From Pseudomonas viridiflava (GTDB lineage: Bacteria > Pseudomonadota > Gammaproteobacteria > Pseudomonadales > Pseudomonadaceae): a stretch of DNA of 64,000 nt. The position numbers and the translations under genes are program-made. The notes under the pieces are model-generated. The model ran no database searches. It was given only the letters and a program-made list of their open reading frames with translations, and was not told where the DNA came from. The stretch lies in assembly GCF_900590885.1 (NCBI RefSeq), contig NZ_UUON01000033.1, forward strand, positions 124,001 through 188,000, read 5' to 3'. Of this stretch, positions 43,540 to 52,410 are shown in pieces (position 1 is the stretch's first letter; each line of letters begins with the position of its first letter).

Positions 43540-44092
43540 CGAGATCCAAGTCGAAGGCGAAGAACTGCCGCACCTGCTGCTGGTAGATGACGACGCCACC
43601 TTTACTCGCGTGATGGCGCGCGCCATGAGCCGTCGCGGTTTCCGCGTAAGCACCGCAGGTTCAGCCGAAGAAGGCCTGACCATCGCCCAGGCCGACCTGC
43701 CGGACTACGCCGCGCTCGACCTGAAAATGGACGGCGACTCCGGCCTGGTGCTGCTGCCCAAGCTGCTGGAACTCGACCCGGAAATGCGCGTGGTGATCCT
43801 CACCGGTTACTCCAGCATCGCCACCGCCGTCGAGGCCATCAAGCGCGGCGCCTGCAACTACCTGTGCAAACCGGCGGACGCCGACGACGTGCTGGCCGCC
43901 TTGCTCTCCGAGCACGCCGATCTCGACACCCTGGTGCCGGAAAACCCGATGTCGGTGGACCGCCTGCAGTGGGAACACATCCAGCGCGTGCTCACCGAGC
44001 ACGAAGGCAACATCTCCGCCACCGCCCGTGCCCTCGGCATGCACCGCCGTACTTTGCAGCGCAAGTTGCAGAAGCGCCCGGTACGGCGCTGA
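43532..44092 (+). CDS. roxR: RoxR, redox response regulator (RegA/PrrA family)
   Basis: Response regulator of 186 residues. The receiver domain (about 12-125) has LLVDDDATF, phosphoacceptor Asp63 in AALDLKMDGDSG, and a conserved Lys in YLCKPADADD. A Fis-type HTH closes the protein (HEGNISATARALGMHRRTLQ). The start is ATG 43532 inside the roxS end, preceded by AGGAGA. It is the cognate partner of RoxS. Confidence 0.95.
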   Translation: MTDEIQVEGEELPHLLLVDDDATFTRVMARAMSRRGFRVSTAGSAEEGLTIAQADLPDYAALDLKMDGDSGLVLLPKLLELDPEMRVVILTGYSSIATAVEAIKRGACNYLCKPADADDVLAALLSEHADLDTLVPENPMSVDRLQWEHIQRVLTEHEGNISATARALGMHRRTLQRKLQKRPVRR

Positions 44093-44131
44093 ACCTCGGC
44101 TGAACAACCCGCTTCAGGCCGCACGGAGCGC

Positions 44132-44157
44132 TGAACCGATCGTCTATGATCGGTTCA
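44132..44157. terminator. hairpin after roxR
   Basis: TGAACCGATC / GATCGGTTCA, a perfect 10-bp stem with a 6-base loop and only a weak downstream T-run. It may end roxSR before the ABC gene. Confidence 0.5.
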
Positions 44158-44191
44158 AACGCCTGTCACATTTTCTTACAGAGCCTGAACG

Positions 44192-45916
44192 ATGAATCAG
44201 AACGCTGAGTACTCCGCGGTCAATGATGCGGTGCGTGGGCAATTCTTTCGCCGCACCTGGGCGATGATCACGCCCTATTGGCGCAGTGAAGAGAAGGGCA
44301 AGGCCTGGCTGCTGCTGGCGGCGGTGATCGCGCTGTCGCTGTTCAGCGTGGCGATTTCGGTGTGGATCAACCACTGGTACAAAGACTTCTACAACGCCCT
44401 GGAAAAGAAGGACACGGCCGCCTTCTGGCAACTGATCGGCTATTTCGGCGGGATCGCCGCCGTGGCGATCCTGGGCGCGGTGTACCGTCTGTACCTGACC
44501 CAGATGCTGACCATCCGCTGGCGCGCCTGGCTCACCGAGAAGCACTTCGCGCGCTGGCTCGCGCACAAGAACTACTACCAGCTGGAGCAGGGCGGCTACA
44601 CCGATAACCCGGACCAGCGCATTTCCGAAGACCTCAACAACTTCACCTCCAGCACCTTGAGCCTCGGCCTGGGGTTGCTGCGCAACGTGGTCAGCCTGGT
44701 GTCGTTCTCGATCATCCTGTGGGGCGTGTCGGGCAGCATAGAAGTGTTCGGCATCACCATCCCCGGCTACATGTTCTGGTGCGCATTGCTGTATGCGGCG
44801 GTGGGCAGTTGGCTGACGCACCTGATCGGCCGTCGCCTGATCGGGCTCAGCAACCGACAACAACGTTTTGAAGCAGACCTGCGTTTCTCCATGGTGCGCG
44901 TGCGCGAGAACGCCGAGAGCATCGCCCTGTACAACGGCGAGCCGAATGAGAACCAGCGCCTCAGCGCACGCTTCGCCAAGGTCTGGCACAACTTTTGGGA
45001 CATCATGAAAGTGTCCAAACGCCTGACCTTCTTTACCGCCGGCTACAGCCAGATCGCAATCATCTTCCCGTTTATCGTCGCAGCGCCGCGTTACTTCACC
45101 GGCAAGATCGAGCTGGGCGAGCTGATGCAAATCAACTCGGCGTTCGGCAACGTACAAGAGAACTTCAGCTGGTTTATCGACGCGTACTCGGAGCTGGCGT
45201 CGTGGCGGGCCACCAGTGATCGTCTGCTGAGCTTCCACCAGGCCATGAGCGAGAACGAACAGCGCCCACCGGCGATTGATGTGCGCGCCGAAGGCGAACG
45301 CCTGGAGGTGCAGAACCTGGGCATGGACCTGGCCGACGGCCGCCACTTGCTCACCGATGCCGACATGACTGTAGAGCCGGGCCAGCGCCTGATGCTCAGC
45401 GGCCGTTCCGGCAGCGGCAAGTCGACCTTGCTGCGTGCCATGGGCCACCTGTGGCCGACGGGGCATGGCAGCATCCGCCTGCCGGCTGCGCGTTACCTGT
45501 TCCTGCCGCAGAAGCCTTACCTGCCGATTGGCACGTTGAAGGCCGTGTTGAGTTATCCACAGGACGACAGCGTTTACTCACCGGAACGTTATGCACAGGT
45601 CCTGGAAACCTGCCGCCTGCCGCATCTGGTTGCGCGTCTGGACGAGGCCAACCACTGGCAGCGCATGCTTTCGCCCGGTGAGCAGCAGCGCCTGGCGTTC
45701 GCCCGCGCGTTGTTGTTCGCGCCGCAATGGCTGTACATGGACGAAGCCACCTCGGCGATGGATGAAGAGGACGAGGCGACGCTGTATCAGGCGTTGATCG
45801 ATGAGTTGCCGGGGTTGAGCATTGTCAGCGTCGGGCACCGCAGCAGCCTCAGACGCTTCCATGGGCGGCATGTGCGGATTGAGGGTGGGCTTCTTCAGGA
45901 GCAACCCGTGTCTTGA
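44192..45916 (+). CDS. SbmA/BacA-like ABC transporter with fused ATPase (YddA type)
   Basis: Inner-membrane protein of 574 residues. An SbmA/BacA-type membrane domain (about 20-340, with WINHWYKDFYNALEKKD and GGYTDNPDQRISEDL) is followed by an ABC ATPase (Walker A GRSGSGKST near 404, LSPGEQQRLAFARALL, LYMDEATSAMDEED). The stand-alone SbmA/BacA proteins import peptides. ATPase-fused relatives such as YddA and ABCD proteins handle fatty acyl or peptide-like substrates, so the cargo is open. It is separated from roxR by about 100 bp with a hairpin and is probably monocistronic. Confidence 0.87.
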   Translation: MNQNAEYSAVNDAVRGQFFRRTWAMITPYWRSEEKGKAWLLLAAVIALSLFSVAISVWINHWYKDFYNALEKKDTAAFWQLIGYFGGIAAVAILGAVYRLYLTQMLTIRWRAWLTEKHFARWLAHKNYYQLEQGGYTDNPDQRISEDLNNFTSSTLSLGLGLLRNVVSLVSFSIILWGVSGSIEVFGITIPGYMFWCALLYAAVGSWLTHLIGRRLIGLSNRQQRFEADLRFSMVRVRENAESIALYNGEPNENQRLSARFAKVWHNFWDIMKVSKRLTFFTAGYSQIAIIFPFIVAAPRYFTGKIELGELMQINSAFGNVQENFSWFIDAYSELASWRATSDRLLSFHQAMSENEQRPPAIDVRAEGERLEVQNLGMDLADGRHLLTDADMTVEPGQRLMLSGRSGSGKSTLLRAMGHLWPTGHGSIRLPAARYLFLPQKPYLPIGTLKAVLSYPQDDSVYSPERYAQVLETCRLPHLVARLDEANHWQRMLSPGEQQRLAFARALLFAPQWLYMDEATSAMDEEDEATLYQALIDELPGLSIVSVGHRSSLRRFHGRHVRIEGGLLQEQPVS

Positions 45917-45932
45917 GGTTGGATGCAGTCAA

Positions 45933-46036
45933 TGTGGGAGGGGGCTTGCCCCCGATAGCGGTCTGTCAGTTAAAGATATGTTCACTGACCCACTGCCATC
46001 GGGGGCAAGTCGAATCGTCGCACCGCCCCTCCCACA
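45933..46036. repeat. REPIN doublet with an insertion in one arm
   Basis: Two inverted REPs: GTGGGAGGGGGCTTGCCCCC at the left and its partner CATCGGGGGCAAG...CCCCTCCCACA at the right, about 40 bases apart. The right copy is split by an extra 16 bases, TCGAATCGTCGCACCG. The other REPINs of this window lack this insertion. Confidence 0.85.
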
Positions 46037-46070
46037 TTTGACCTCAGTGATCCGGAGAGTGAGTTCCCAC

Positions 46071-46108
46071 AAAAAAGCCCGGCTGATCATCGATCAGCCG
46101 GGCTTTTT
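46071..46108. terminator. bidirectional terminator
   Basis: AAAAAAGCCCGGCTGAT / ATCAGCCGGGCTTTTT with a short loop, between the convergent ABC gene and yhcB. Confidence 0.92.
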
Positions 46109-46123
46109 GTGCTTGAAGAGAAC

Positions 46124-46561
46124 TTACTTCTTCAAGCCGTAATGCTCATCCAGCATGCCCGGGGCGTTCGGCGTTTTTGGCGCGTAGTCCCGTGGCGGCT
46201 CCTGGTTTTCCCGGGGTGGGGTCAGGCGCTCGCGTGGAGCTTGCGGTGCATCGGAATGCAGCGCGGCCAGCAGACGCTGGCGGGTAATGTCGTCGAGGGC
46301 CAGGCGGTTAGCGCCATCGGCGAGATGATCCTGTACTTCCTGGTAGCTCTGGGTGAGCTTCTTGACCAGGGTCGCGGTGCTGTTGAAGTGGGTAACAACC
46401 TCGTTCTGATAACTGTCAAAACGTTCCTGAATGTCATCCAGCTGACGCTGCGTGCGGTTAGGCGCGGCATTCGGCAGCAAGCGAGCAACCAGGAAACCAA
46501 TGGCGACACCGGCAACCAGGGCAAGAGTCGGCAACAACCAAACTAAGAGCGAGTGTTCCAC
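46124..46561 (-). CDS. yhcB: YhcB/ZapG-family (DUF1043) envelope protein
   Basis: Protein of 145 residues with one N-terminal TM helix (LLVWLLPTLALVAGVAIGFL, about 5-25), a coiled coil (about 36-85, including RTQRQLDDIQERFDSYQNEV) and a disordered proline-rich tail. In E. coli YhcB links cell division, envelope growth and rod shape. Length and layout match. It is divergent from the hydrolase-trpS pair. Confidence 0.9.
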   Translation of the reverse strand: MEHSLLVWLLPTLALVAGVAIGFLVARLLPNAAPNRTQRQLDDIQERFDSYQNEVVTHFNSTATLVKKLTQSYQEVQDHLADGANRLALDDITRQRLLAALHSDAPQAPRERLTPPRENQEPPRDYAPKTPNAPGMLDEHYGLKK

Positions 46562-46708
46562 GAGTCCTTCCTCTATAAACGGCTTTGCTTTACGTTAACG
46601 GCTCGGACCTGCGCTGTATACCGCGATTAAGCTCGCAATGATGCCATGCACAGACTTTTAGCTAGACGAGTCGACCCTTTGAGAGGTCACGGAGTTCATT
46701 CCTTGCTC

Positions 46709-47338
46709 ATGCGTGAAACCCCCGTTTTGATCGATGGCCCGGTGGGCCAATTGGAAGCCTTGTACCTGGATCACCCCGAGCCACGTGGCCTGGCGCTGAT
46801 CTGCCACCCTAACCCGGTGCAGGGCGGGACCATGCTCAATAAAGTCGTTTCGACCCTGCAACGCACCGCCCGCGATGCCGGTTTGATTACTTTGCGTTTC
46901 AATTACCGTGGCGTCGGCGCAAGTGCCGGCACCCACGACATGGCCACCGGCGAAGTGGACGATGCCGAAGCGGCCGCCACCTGGCTGCGGGAAAAACACC
47001 CCGACCTGCCGATCACCCTGCTCGGGTTTTCGTTCGGTGGTTATGTTGCAGCCAGTCTCGGCGGCCGCCTGGAAGCCAAAGGTGAAAAGCTCGCGCACCT
47101 GTTCATGGTCGCCGCCGCCGTGATGCGCCTGCGTGACACGGATGTGCTGCCGCAGGGCTGCCCGCTGACCCTGATTCAGCCGGAAACCGACGAAGTGGTC
47201 GACCCGCAAGTTGTCTACGACTGGTCCGCTGCCCTGAATCGCCCCCATGAGCTGCTGAAAGTGGCAGAATGCGGGCACTTTTTTCACGGCAAGCTCACCG
47301 ATCTCAAGGATCTGGTGCTGCCGCGACTCTCGAATTGA
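46709..47338 (+). CDS. alpha/beta hydrolase
   Basis: Cytosolic serine hydrolase of about 209 residues. Nucleophile elbow GFSFGG (Ser108), acid region QPETDEVVD, and catalytic His in CGHFFHG near the end. The oxyanion region is HPNPVQGG, and LRFNYRGVGAS is a typical strand-turn motif of the family. I take ATG 46709; TTG 46703, at a better distance from GGAG, is an alternative, and the longer frame to 46646 has no support. It precedes trpS by 24 bases, as in P. aeruginosa. The substrate is unknown. Confidence 0.85.
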   Translation: MRETPVLIDGPVGQLEALYLDHPEPRGLALICHPNPVQGGTMLNKVVSTLQRTARDAGLITLRFNYRGVGASAGTHDMATGEVDDAEAAATWLREKHPDLPITLLGFSFGGYVAASLGGRLEAKGEKLAHLFMVAAAVMRLRDTDVLPQGCPLTLIQPETDEVVDPQVVYDWSAALNRPHELLKVAECGHFFHGKLTDLKDLVLPRLSN

Positions 47339-47362
47339 TAGCAGTCTGATAAGCGATTACCC

Positions 47363-48715
47363 ATGACGACTCGTACCCGTATCCTCACCGGCATCACCAC
47401 CACCGGCACGCCGCACCTGGGCAACTACGCCGGTGCGATCCGCCCGGCAATCCTCGCCAGCCAGGATGCCAATGCCGACTCCTTCTACTTCCTGGCCGAC
47501 TACCACGCCCTGATCAAATGCGATGACCCGCAGCGCATCCAGCGCTCGCGTATGGAAATCGCCGCGACCTGGCTGGCCGGTGGCCTGGATGTGAACCGCG
47601 TGACGTTTTATCGCCAGTCGGACATCCCGGAAATTCCCGAGCTGACCTGGCTGCTGACCTGCGTGGCGGCCAAGGGCCTGCTCAACCGCGCCCACGCCTA
47701 CAAGGCCTCGGTGGACAAGAATGTCGAAGCCGGCGAAGACCCGGATGCCGGCATCACCATGGGCCTGTACAGCTATCCGGTGCTGATGGCGGCGGACATC
47801 CTGATGTTCAACGCGCACAAGGTGCCGGTCGGTCGCGACCAGATCCAGCACGTGGAAATGGCCCGTGATATAGGCCAGCGTTTCAACCACCTGTTCGGCA
47901 ACGGTAAAGAATTCTTCACCATGCCTGAAGCGCTGATCGAAGAAAGCGTCGCCACCTTGCCGGGCCTGGACGGCCGCAAGATGTCCAAGAGCTACGACAA
48001 CACCATCCCGTTGTTCACCAGCGCCAAGGACATGAAAGACGCGATCTCGCGGATCGTCACCGATTCCCGCGAGCCAGGCGTTGCCAAGGACCCGGACAAC
48101 TCGCACCTGTTCACCCTGTACCAGGCGTTTGCCAGCAAGGCCCAGGAACAAGAGTTCCGCGCCGAACTGCTGCAAGGTTTGGGTTGGGGCGAGGCGAAGA
48201 ACCGTCTGTTCCAACTGCTCGACGGCCAACTGGGCGAGGCGCGCGAGCGTTATCACCAACTGATGTCGCGCCCTTCGGACATGGAAGATCTGCTGCTGGT
48301 CGGCGCCAAGAAGGCCCGCGCCGTGGCGGCACCCTTCCTGGCTGAACTGCGTGAAGCGGTTGGCCTGCGTTCGTTCGTCAACCAGGCTGCGGCGCCGGTC
48401 GCTACCAAGAAGAAAGCTGCGAAAGCCGCGCGCTTTGTGAGCTTCCGCGAAGACGACAGCTTCCGCTTCCGCCTGTTGGCCGCCGACGGCGAGCAACTGC
48501 TGCTGTCGCGCAACTTTGCCGACGGTAAAGCCGCTGGCGCGGTGACCAAGCAACTGCAAAGCGGCGTGATGCTCGACGTGCGCCCTGAGGCCCTGGGCTT
48601 CAGCGTATGGCTGGACGGCGCAGCAGTCGCCGACAGCGCCGAGTTCGCCGACGCGGCCTCCCGCGATGCGGCTATCGCCGCGCTGCGCATTGCGTTGACC
48701 CCAACCGAGGATTAA
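47363..48715 (+). CDS. trpS: tryptophanyl-tRNA synthetase with C-terminal YegP-like domain
   Basis: Class I synthetase charging tRNA-Trp. HIGH-type motif TGTPHLGNY (14-22) and KMSKS at 206-210 are intact. The catalytic and anticodon-binding parts end near residue 345, the usual TrpS length. About 105 extra residues follow: a Lys/Ala linker (ATKKKAAKAA) and a small domain (SFRFRLLAADGEQLLLSRNF) resembling the DUF1508/YegP fold. The hydrolase gene lies 24 bases upstream and a terminator follows. Confidence 0.95.
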   Translation: MTTRTRILTGITTTGTPHLGNYAGAIRPAILASQDANADSFYFLADYHALIKCDDPQRIQRSRMEIAATWLAGGLDVNRVTFYRQSDIPEIPELTWLLTCVAAKGLLNRAHAYKASVDKNVEAGEDPDAGITMGLYSYPVLMAADILMFNAHKVPVGRDQIQHVEMARDIGQRFNHLFGNGKEFFTMPEALIEESVATLPGLDGRKMSKSYDNTIPLFTSAKDMKDAISRIVTDSREPGVAKDPDNSHLFTLYQAFASKAQEQEFRAELLQGLGWGEAKNRLFQLLDGQLGEARERYHQLMSRPSDMEDLLLVGAKKARAVAAPFLAELREAVGLRSFVNQAAAPVATKKKAAKAARFVSFREDDSFRFRLLAADGEQLLLSRNFADGKAAGAVTKQLQSGVMLDVRPEALGFSVWLDGAAVADSAEFADAASRDAAIAALRIALTPTED

Positions 48716-48744
48716 CCCGACCAAGGGTTGATTGCCATTATCCG

Positions 48745-48774
48745 GGGCCGTCGTTACAGTGACGGCCCGTTTTT
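48745..48774 (+). terminator. intrinsic terminator after trpS
   Basis: GGGCCGTC / GACGGCCC stem with an 8-base loop, followed by GTTTTT. zapE starts 21 bases later. Confidence 0.85.
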
Positions 48775-48794
48775 GTTGCCTTGCTAACGAAATT

Positions 48795-49889
48795 ATGACG
48801 CCCCTAGAACGATATCAAGCTGATCTGAAACGCCCTGAATTCTTCCATGACGCGGCCCAGGAAACGGCGGTGCGTCATTTGCAGCGCCTGTACGACGACC
48901 TGGTCGCAGCCTCGCAAAGCAAGCCAGGGATGTTCAGCAAGCTGTTTGGCAAGAAAGACCACACGCCGGTCAAGGGCCTGTACTTCTGGGGCGGCGTCGG
49001 CCGTGGCAAAACCTACCTGGTAGACACCTTCTTCGAAGCGCTGCCGTTCAAGGAAAAGGTTCGCACTCACTTCCACCGCTTCATGAAGCGCGTGCACGAA
49101 GAGATGAAAACCCTGCCGGGCGAGAAAAACCCGCTGACCATCATCGCCAAGCGTTTCTCCGATGAAGCGCGGGTGATCTGCTTCGATGAATTCTTCGTCT
49201 CCGACATCACCGACGCCATGATCCTCGGCACCCTGATGGAAGAGCTGTTCAAGAATGGCGTGACCCTGGTAGCCACCTCGAACATCGTGCCCGACGGCCT
49301 CTACAAGGACGGCCTGCAACGCGCGCGTTTCCTGCCGGCCATCGCGCTGATCAAGCAGAACACCGAAATCGTCAACGTCGACAGCGGCGTCGACTACCGC
49401 CTGCGTCACCTTGAGCAAGCGGAGCTGTTCCACTTCCCGCTGAACGAAGCCGCCCACGAAAGCCTGAAGAAAAGCTTCCGCGCGCTGACGCCGGAATGTA
49501 CCCAGGCGGTGGAAAACGACAAGCTGATGATCGAGAACCGCGAAATCGTCGCGCTGCGTACTTGCGATGACGTGGCCTGGTTCGACTTCCGCGCCCTGTG
49601 CGACGGCCCGCGCAGCCAGAACGACTACATCGAACTGGGCAAGATCTTCCACGCGGTGATCCTCAGCGGCGTGGAGCAGATGGGCGTCACCACCGACGAC
49701 ATCGCGCGCCGTTTCATCAACATGGTCGATGAGTTCTACGACCGCAACGTGAAGCTGATCATCTCGGCTGAGGTTGAACTCAAGGACCTCTACACCGGTG
49801 GGCGTTTGAACTTCGAGTTCCAGCGCACCCTGAGCCGTTTGCTCGAGATGCAGTCCCATGAATTCCTGTCGCGCGGGCACAAGCCGTAA
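48795..49889 (+). CDS. zapE: ZapE/AFG1-family cell-division ATPase
   Basis: P-loop ATPase of 364 residues. Walker A GGVGRGKTYL (about 66-75), Walker B VICFDEFFVSDITDA and sensor LVATSNIVPDGLYKDGLQR are family signatures. In E. coli ZapE associates with the Z ring and affects constriction, especially under stress; mitochondrial AFG1 is a homologue. I chose ATG 48795, since the earlier in-frame start at 48732 lies before the trpS terminator. It precedes the rplM-pet block region as in P. aeruginosa, but here an extra three-gene segment intervenes. Confidence 0.93.
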   Translation: MTPLERYQADLKRPEFFHDAAQETAVRHLQRLYDDLVAASQSKPGMFSKLFGKKDHTPVKGLYFWGGVGRGKTYLVDTFFEALPFKEKVRTHFHRFMKRVHEEMKTLPGEKNPLTIIAKRFSDEARVICFDEFFVSDITDAMILGTLMEELFKNGVTLVATSNIVPDGLYKDGLQRARFLPAIALIKQNTEIVNVDSGVDYRLRHLEQAELFHFPLNEAAHESLKKSFRALTPECTQAVENDKLMIENREIVALRTCDDVAWFDFRALCDGPRSQNDYIELGKIFHAVILSGVEQMGVTTDDIARRFINMVDEFYDRNVKLIISAEVELKDLYTGGRLNFEFQRTLSRLLEMQSHEFLSRGHKP

Positions 49890-49907
49890 GAACACTGCGG
49901 ATCAAAA

Positions 49908-49997
49908 TGTGGGAGGGGGCTTGCCCCCGATAGCTGAGTGTCAGTCACTGAAGATGTTGACTGACACACCGCCATCGGGGGCAAGCCCCCTCCCACA
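49908..49997. repeat. REPIN doublet
   Basis: TGTGGGAGGGGGCTTGCCCC and its inverse (GGGGCAAGCCCCCTCCCACA) separated by about 45 bases; the inner segment itself shows CTGAGTGTCAGT / ACTGACACA complementarity. A canonical intact REPIN. Confidence 0.88.
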
Positions 49998-50019
49998 TTT
50001 GCTTTGTGTACATCCTTAT

Positions 50020-51015
50020 TTAAGCGGCCTGCTGAAACTGCTGCCGGTACTGGTTCGGTGACAACTCAGTGTGCTGCCTGAACAACCGCGCAAAGAAACT
50101 CGCATCGTCGTAACCCACCTCATAACTGATGGTCTTGATGCTCTTGCGGCTGCCCGAGAGCAATCCTTTTGCTGTCTCGATCCGCAGCCGTTGCAGGTAA
50201 TGCAGCGGCTTGTCGCCGGTGGCAGTCTGGAAGCGGCGCATGAAGTTGCGAATGCTCATGCCGTGTTCGCGGGCGACATCTTCAAAGCGGAACTTGTCGG
50301 CGAAGTGCTCTTCGAGCCAATGCTGGATCTGCAGGATGATCACGTCCTGGTGCAGCTTCTGCCCACCAAAACCAATGCGCCCCGGTGAATAGCTGCGCTG
50401 CACTTCATACAGAATGTCGCGGGCCACGGCCTGGGCGATGTTGGCGCCGCAGAAGCGTTCGATCAGGTAGATATACAGGTCGCACGCCGAGGTGGTGCCG
50501 CCGGCGCAATACAGGTTGTCGGCGTCGGTGAGGTGCTTGTCCTGGTTGAGCTGCACGTTGGGGAAGCGTTCGCTGAAGGCATTGAAGAAGCGCCAGTAGG
50601 TGGTCGCCTCCTTGCCATCCAGCAGCCCGGCTTCGGCCAGCCAGAACACGCCGGTGGCTTCGCCGCAGAGCACGGCGCCGCGTGCGTGTTGTTCGCGCAG
50701 CCAGGGCAGCACTTGCGGGTAACGCGTGCACAGGGCGTCGAAGTCATCCCAGAAGGCCGGGAGCACGATGATGTCGGCGTCTTCGAGGCCGCCGTCCACC
50801 GGCATGATCACATCACTGAAGCTGCGCACCGATTGCCCGTCAGGGCTGACCAGGCGCGTTTCGAATGCCGGGGTCAGGCCCAGGCCTTGCTGTTTGCCGT
50901 AACGCAGGCTGGCGAGGTGGAAGAAATCCTTGGCTTGCATGAGGGTTGAAGCGAATACCCGATCAATGGCCAAAATGCTGACGCGCCGCAACGGCGTGGA
51001 GATTTGGTTAGACAT
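50020..51015 (-). CDS. GlxA-type AraC-family transcriptional regulator
   Basis: Regulator of 331 residues. An N-terminal DJ-1/PfpI-like (type 1 glutamine amidotransferase-like) domain (about 10-190; LCGEATGVFWLAEAGLL near the nucleophile elbow) is joined to a C-terminal AraC DNA-binding domain (about 225-325, including FRFEDVAREHGMSIRNFMRR and IKTISYEVGYDDASFFARLF). Relatives control carnitine, choline or arginine metabolism. It is divergent from the acyl-CoA dehydrogenase gene, which it might regulate; no operator could be identified. Confidence 0.88.
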   Translation of the reverse strand: MSNQISTPLRRVSILAIDRVFASTLMQAKDFFHLASLRYGKQQGLGLTPAFETRLVSPDGQSVRSFSDVIMPVDGGLEDADIIVLPAFWDDFDALCTRYPQVLPWLREQHARGAVLCGEATGVFWLAEAGLLDGKEATTYWRFFNAFSERFPNVQLNQDKHLTDADNLYCAGGTTSACDLYIYLIERFCGANIAQAVARDILYEVQRSYSPGRIGFGGQKLHQDVIILQIQHWLEEHFADKFRFEDVAREHGMSIRNFMRRFQTATGDKPLHYLQRLRIETAKGLLSGSRKSIKTISYEVGYDDASFFARLFRQHTELSPNQYRQQFQQAA

Positions 51016-51160
51016 AATTTCATTTATTCTTATAGGGGAAAGTGGTCACCAGACGGCTGGATCGTCTTATTTTTTGTCGCATGTGTCCAGTGTCCCGTGA
51101 CGTCTTCGCGGCATAGGCTCTGTGGGCTGGTTTTTGTCCGACAATCCACGCAGGTGAGCC

Positions 51161-52297
51161 ATGATCCCCAGAACCTTGTTCAGCCCCGAGCACGAACTCT
51201 TTCGCGACAGCGTGCGCACCTTTCTCGAGAAAGACGCCGCGCCGTTCCACGCGCAATGGGAGAAGCAGGGCTATATCGACCGTGGCCTGTGGAGCAAGGC
51301 GGGGGAGGCGGGGATGTTGTGCTCTCACCTGCCGGAGGAATACGGCGGCCTGGGCGCAGACTTTTTATACAGCGCGGTGGTGATCGAGGAGATCAGCCGG
51401 CTGGGCCTCACCGGCATCGGTTTTTCGCTGCATTCGGACATTGTTGCGCCGTATATCCTGCATTACGGCAGTGAGGCGCTGAAGCACAAATACCTGCCCA
51501 GGTTGATCTCCGGCGAGATGGTCACGGCCATCGCCATGACCGAGCCGGGGGCCGGGTCCGACCTGCAAGGGGTCAAGACCACCGCCGTGCTGGAAGGCGA
51601 TGAGTATGTGATCAATGGCTCCAAGACGTTTATCACCAACGGCTATCTGGCCGAGCTGGTGATCGTGGTCGCGAAGACCGACCCCAAGGCCGGCGCCAAG
51701 GGCACCAGCCTGTTTCTGGTGGAAGCCGACACGCCGGGCTTCGCCAAGGGCAAGCGCCTGGAGAAGGTAGGCATGAAGGCCCAGGACACCTCGGAGCTGT
51801 TCTTCCAGGATGTGCGTGTGCCCAAGGACAACTTGCTGGGCCAAGCGGGCATGGGTTTCGCCTACCTGATGCAGGAGTTGCCCCAGGAGCGGCTGACGGT
51901 TGCGATTGGCGCGATATCGTCGGCCGAGGCGGCGCTGCAATGGACCCTCGACTACACCCGCGAGCGCAAGGCGTTCGGCAAGGCAATCGCCGATTTTCAG
52001 AACACTCGCTTCAAGCTGGCGGAGATGGCCACCGAGATTCAGATCGGCCGGGTGTTCGTCGACCAGTGCATGGCGTTGCACCTGGAGGGCAAGCTGGACG
52101 TGCCCACGGCGGCGATGGCCAAGTATTGGGCCACGGACCTGCAATGCAAGGTGCTCGACGAGTGCGTGCAGCTGCACGGCGGCTACGGCTTTATGTGGGA
52201 ATACCCGATTGCGCGGGCCTGGGCGGATGCGCGGGTGCAGCGGATTTACGCGGGGACCAACGAGATCATGAAGGAGATTATTGCGCGGGCGCTTTGA
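51161..52297 (+). CDS. acyl-CoA dehydrogenase
   Basis: FAD flavoenzyme of 378 residues that oxidises an acyl-CoA to the enoyl-CoA. AMTEPGAGSDLQGVKTTA binds FAD, YTRERKAFGKAIADFQ is the family C-domain signature, and the terminal YAGTNEIMKEIIARAL contains the likely catalytic Glu. Length is normal. It stands alone, divergent from a GlxA-type regulator, with REPs after it. Chain-length specificity cannot be told from sequence alone. Confidence 0.9.
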   Translation: MIPRTLFSPEHELFRDSVRTFLEKDAAPFHAQWEKQGYIDRGLWSKAGEAGMLCSHLPEEYGGLGADFLYSAVVIEEISRLGLTGIGFSLHSDIVAPYILHYGSEALKHKYLPRLISGEMVTAIAMTEPGAGSDLQGVKTTAVLEGDEYVINGSKTFITNGYLAELVIVVAKTDPKAGAKGTSLFLVEADTPGFAKGKRLEKVGMKAQDTSELFFQDVRVPKDNLLGQAGMGFAYLMQELPQERLTVAIGAISSAEAALQWTLDYTRERKAFGKAIADFQNTRFKLAEMATEIQIGRVFVDQCMALHLEGKLDVPTAAMAKYWATDLQCKVLDECVQLHGGYGFMWEYPIARAWADARVQRIYAGTNEIMKEIIARAL

Positions 52298-52320
52298 GTG
52301 TGTGGTGCTGCTGAGGGCCT

Positions 52321-52396
52321 CATCGGGGGCAAGCCCCCTCCCACATTTTGATTTGCGAATGCAGTCAAAGGTGGGAGGGGGCTTGCCCCCGATAGC
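52321..52396. repeat. two REPs in inverted (outside-in) order
   Basis: CATCGGGGGCAAGCCCCCTC...ACA (52321-52345) followed after 25 bases by GTGGGAGGGGGCTTGCCCCC (52371-52396). The order is the reverse of an intact REPIN, so this is either the junction of two decayed REPINs or a pair of singlets. Confidence 0.8.
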
Positions 52397-52410
52397 GGCC
52401 TACAGGTCAA

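Noticed and set aside
46614..46629. CTGTATACCGCGATTA as a LexA box
   Set aside because: Lacks the closing CAG, so it fails the CTG-N10-CAG rule.
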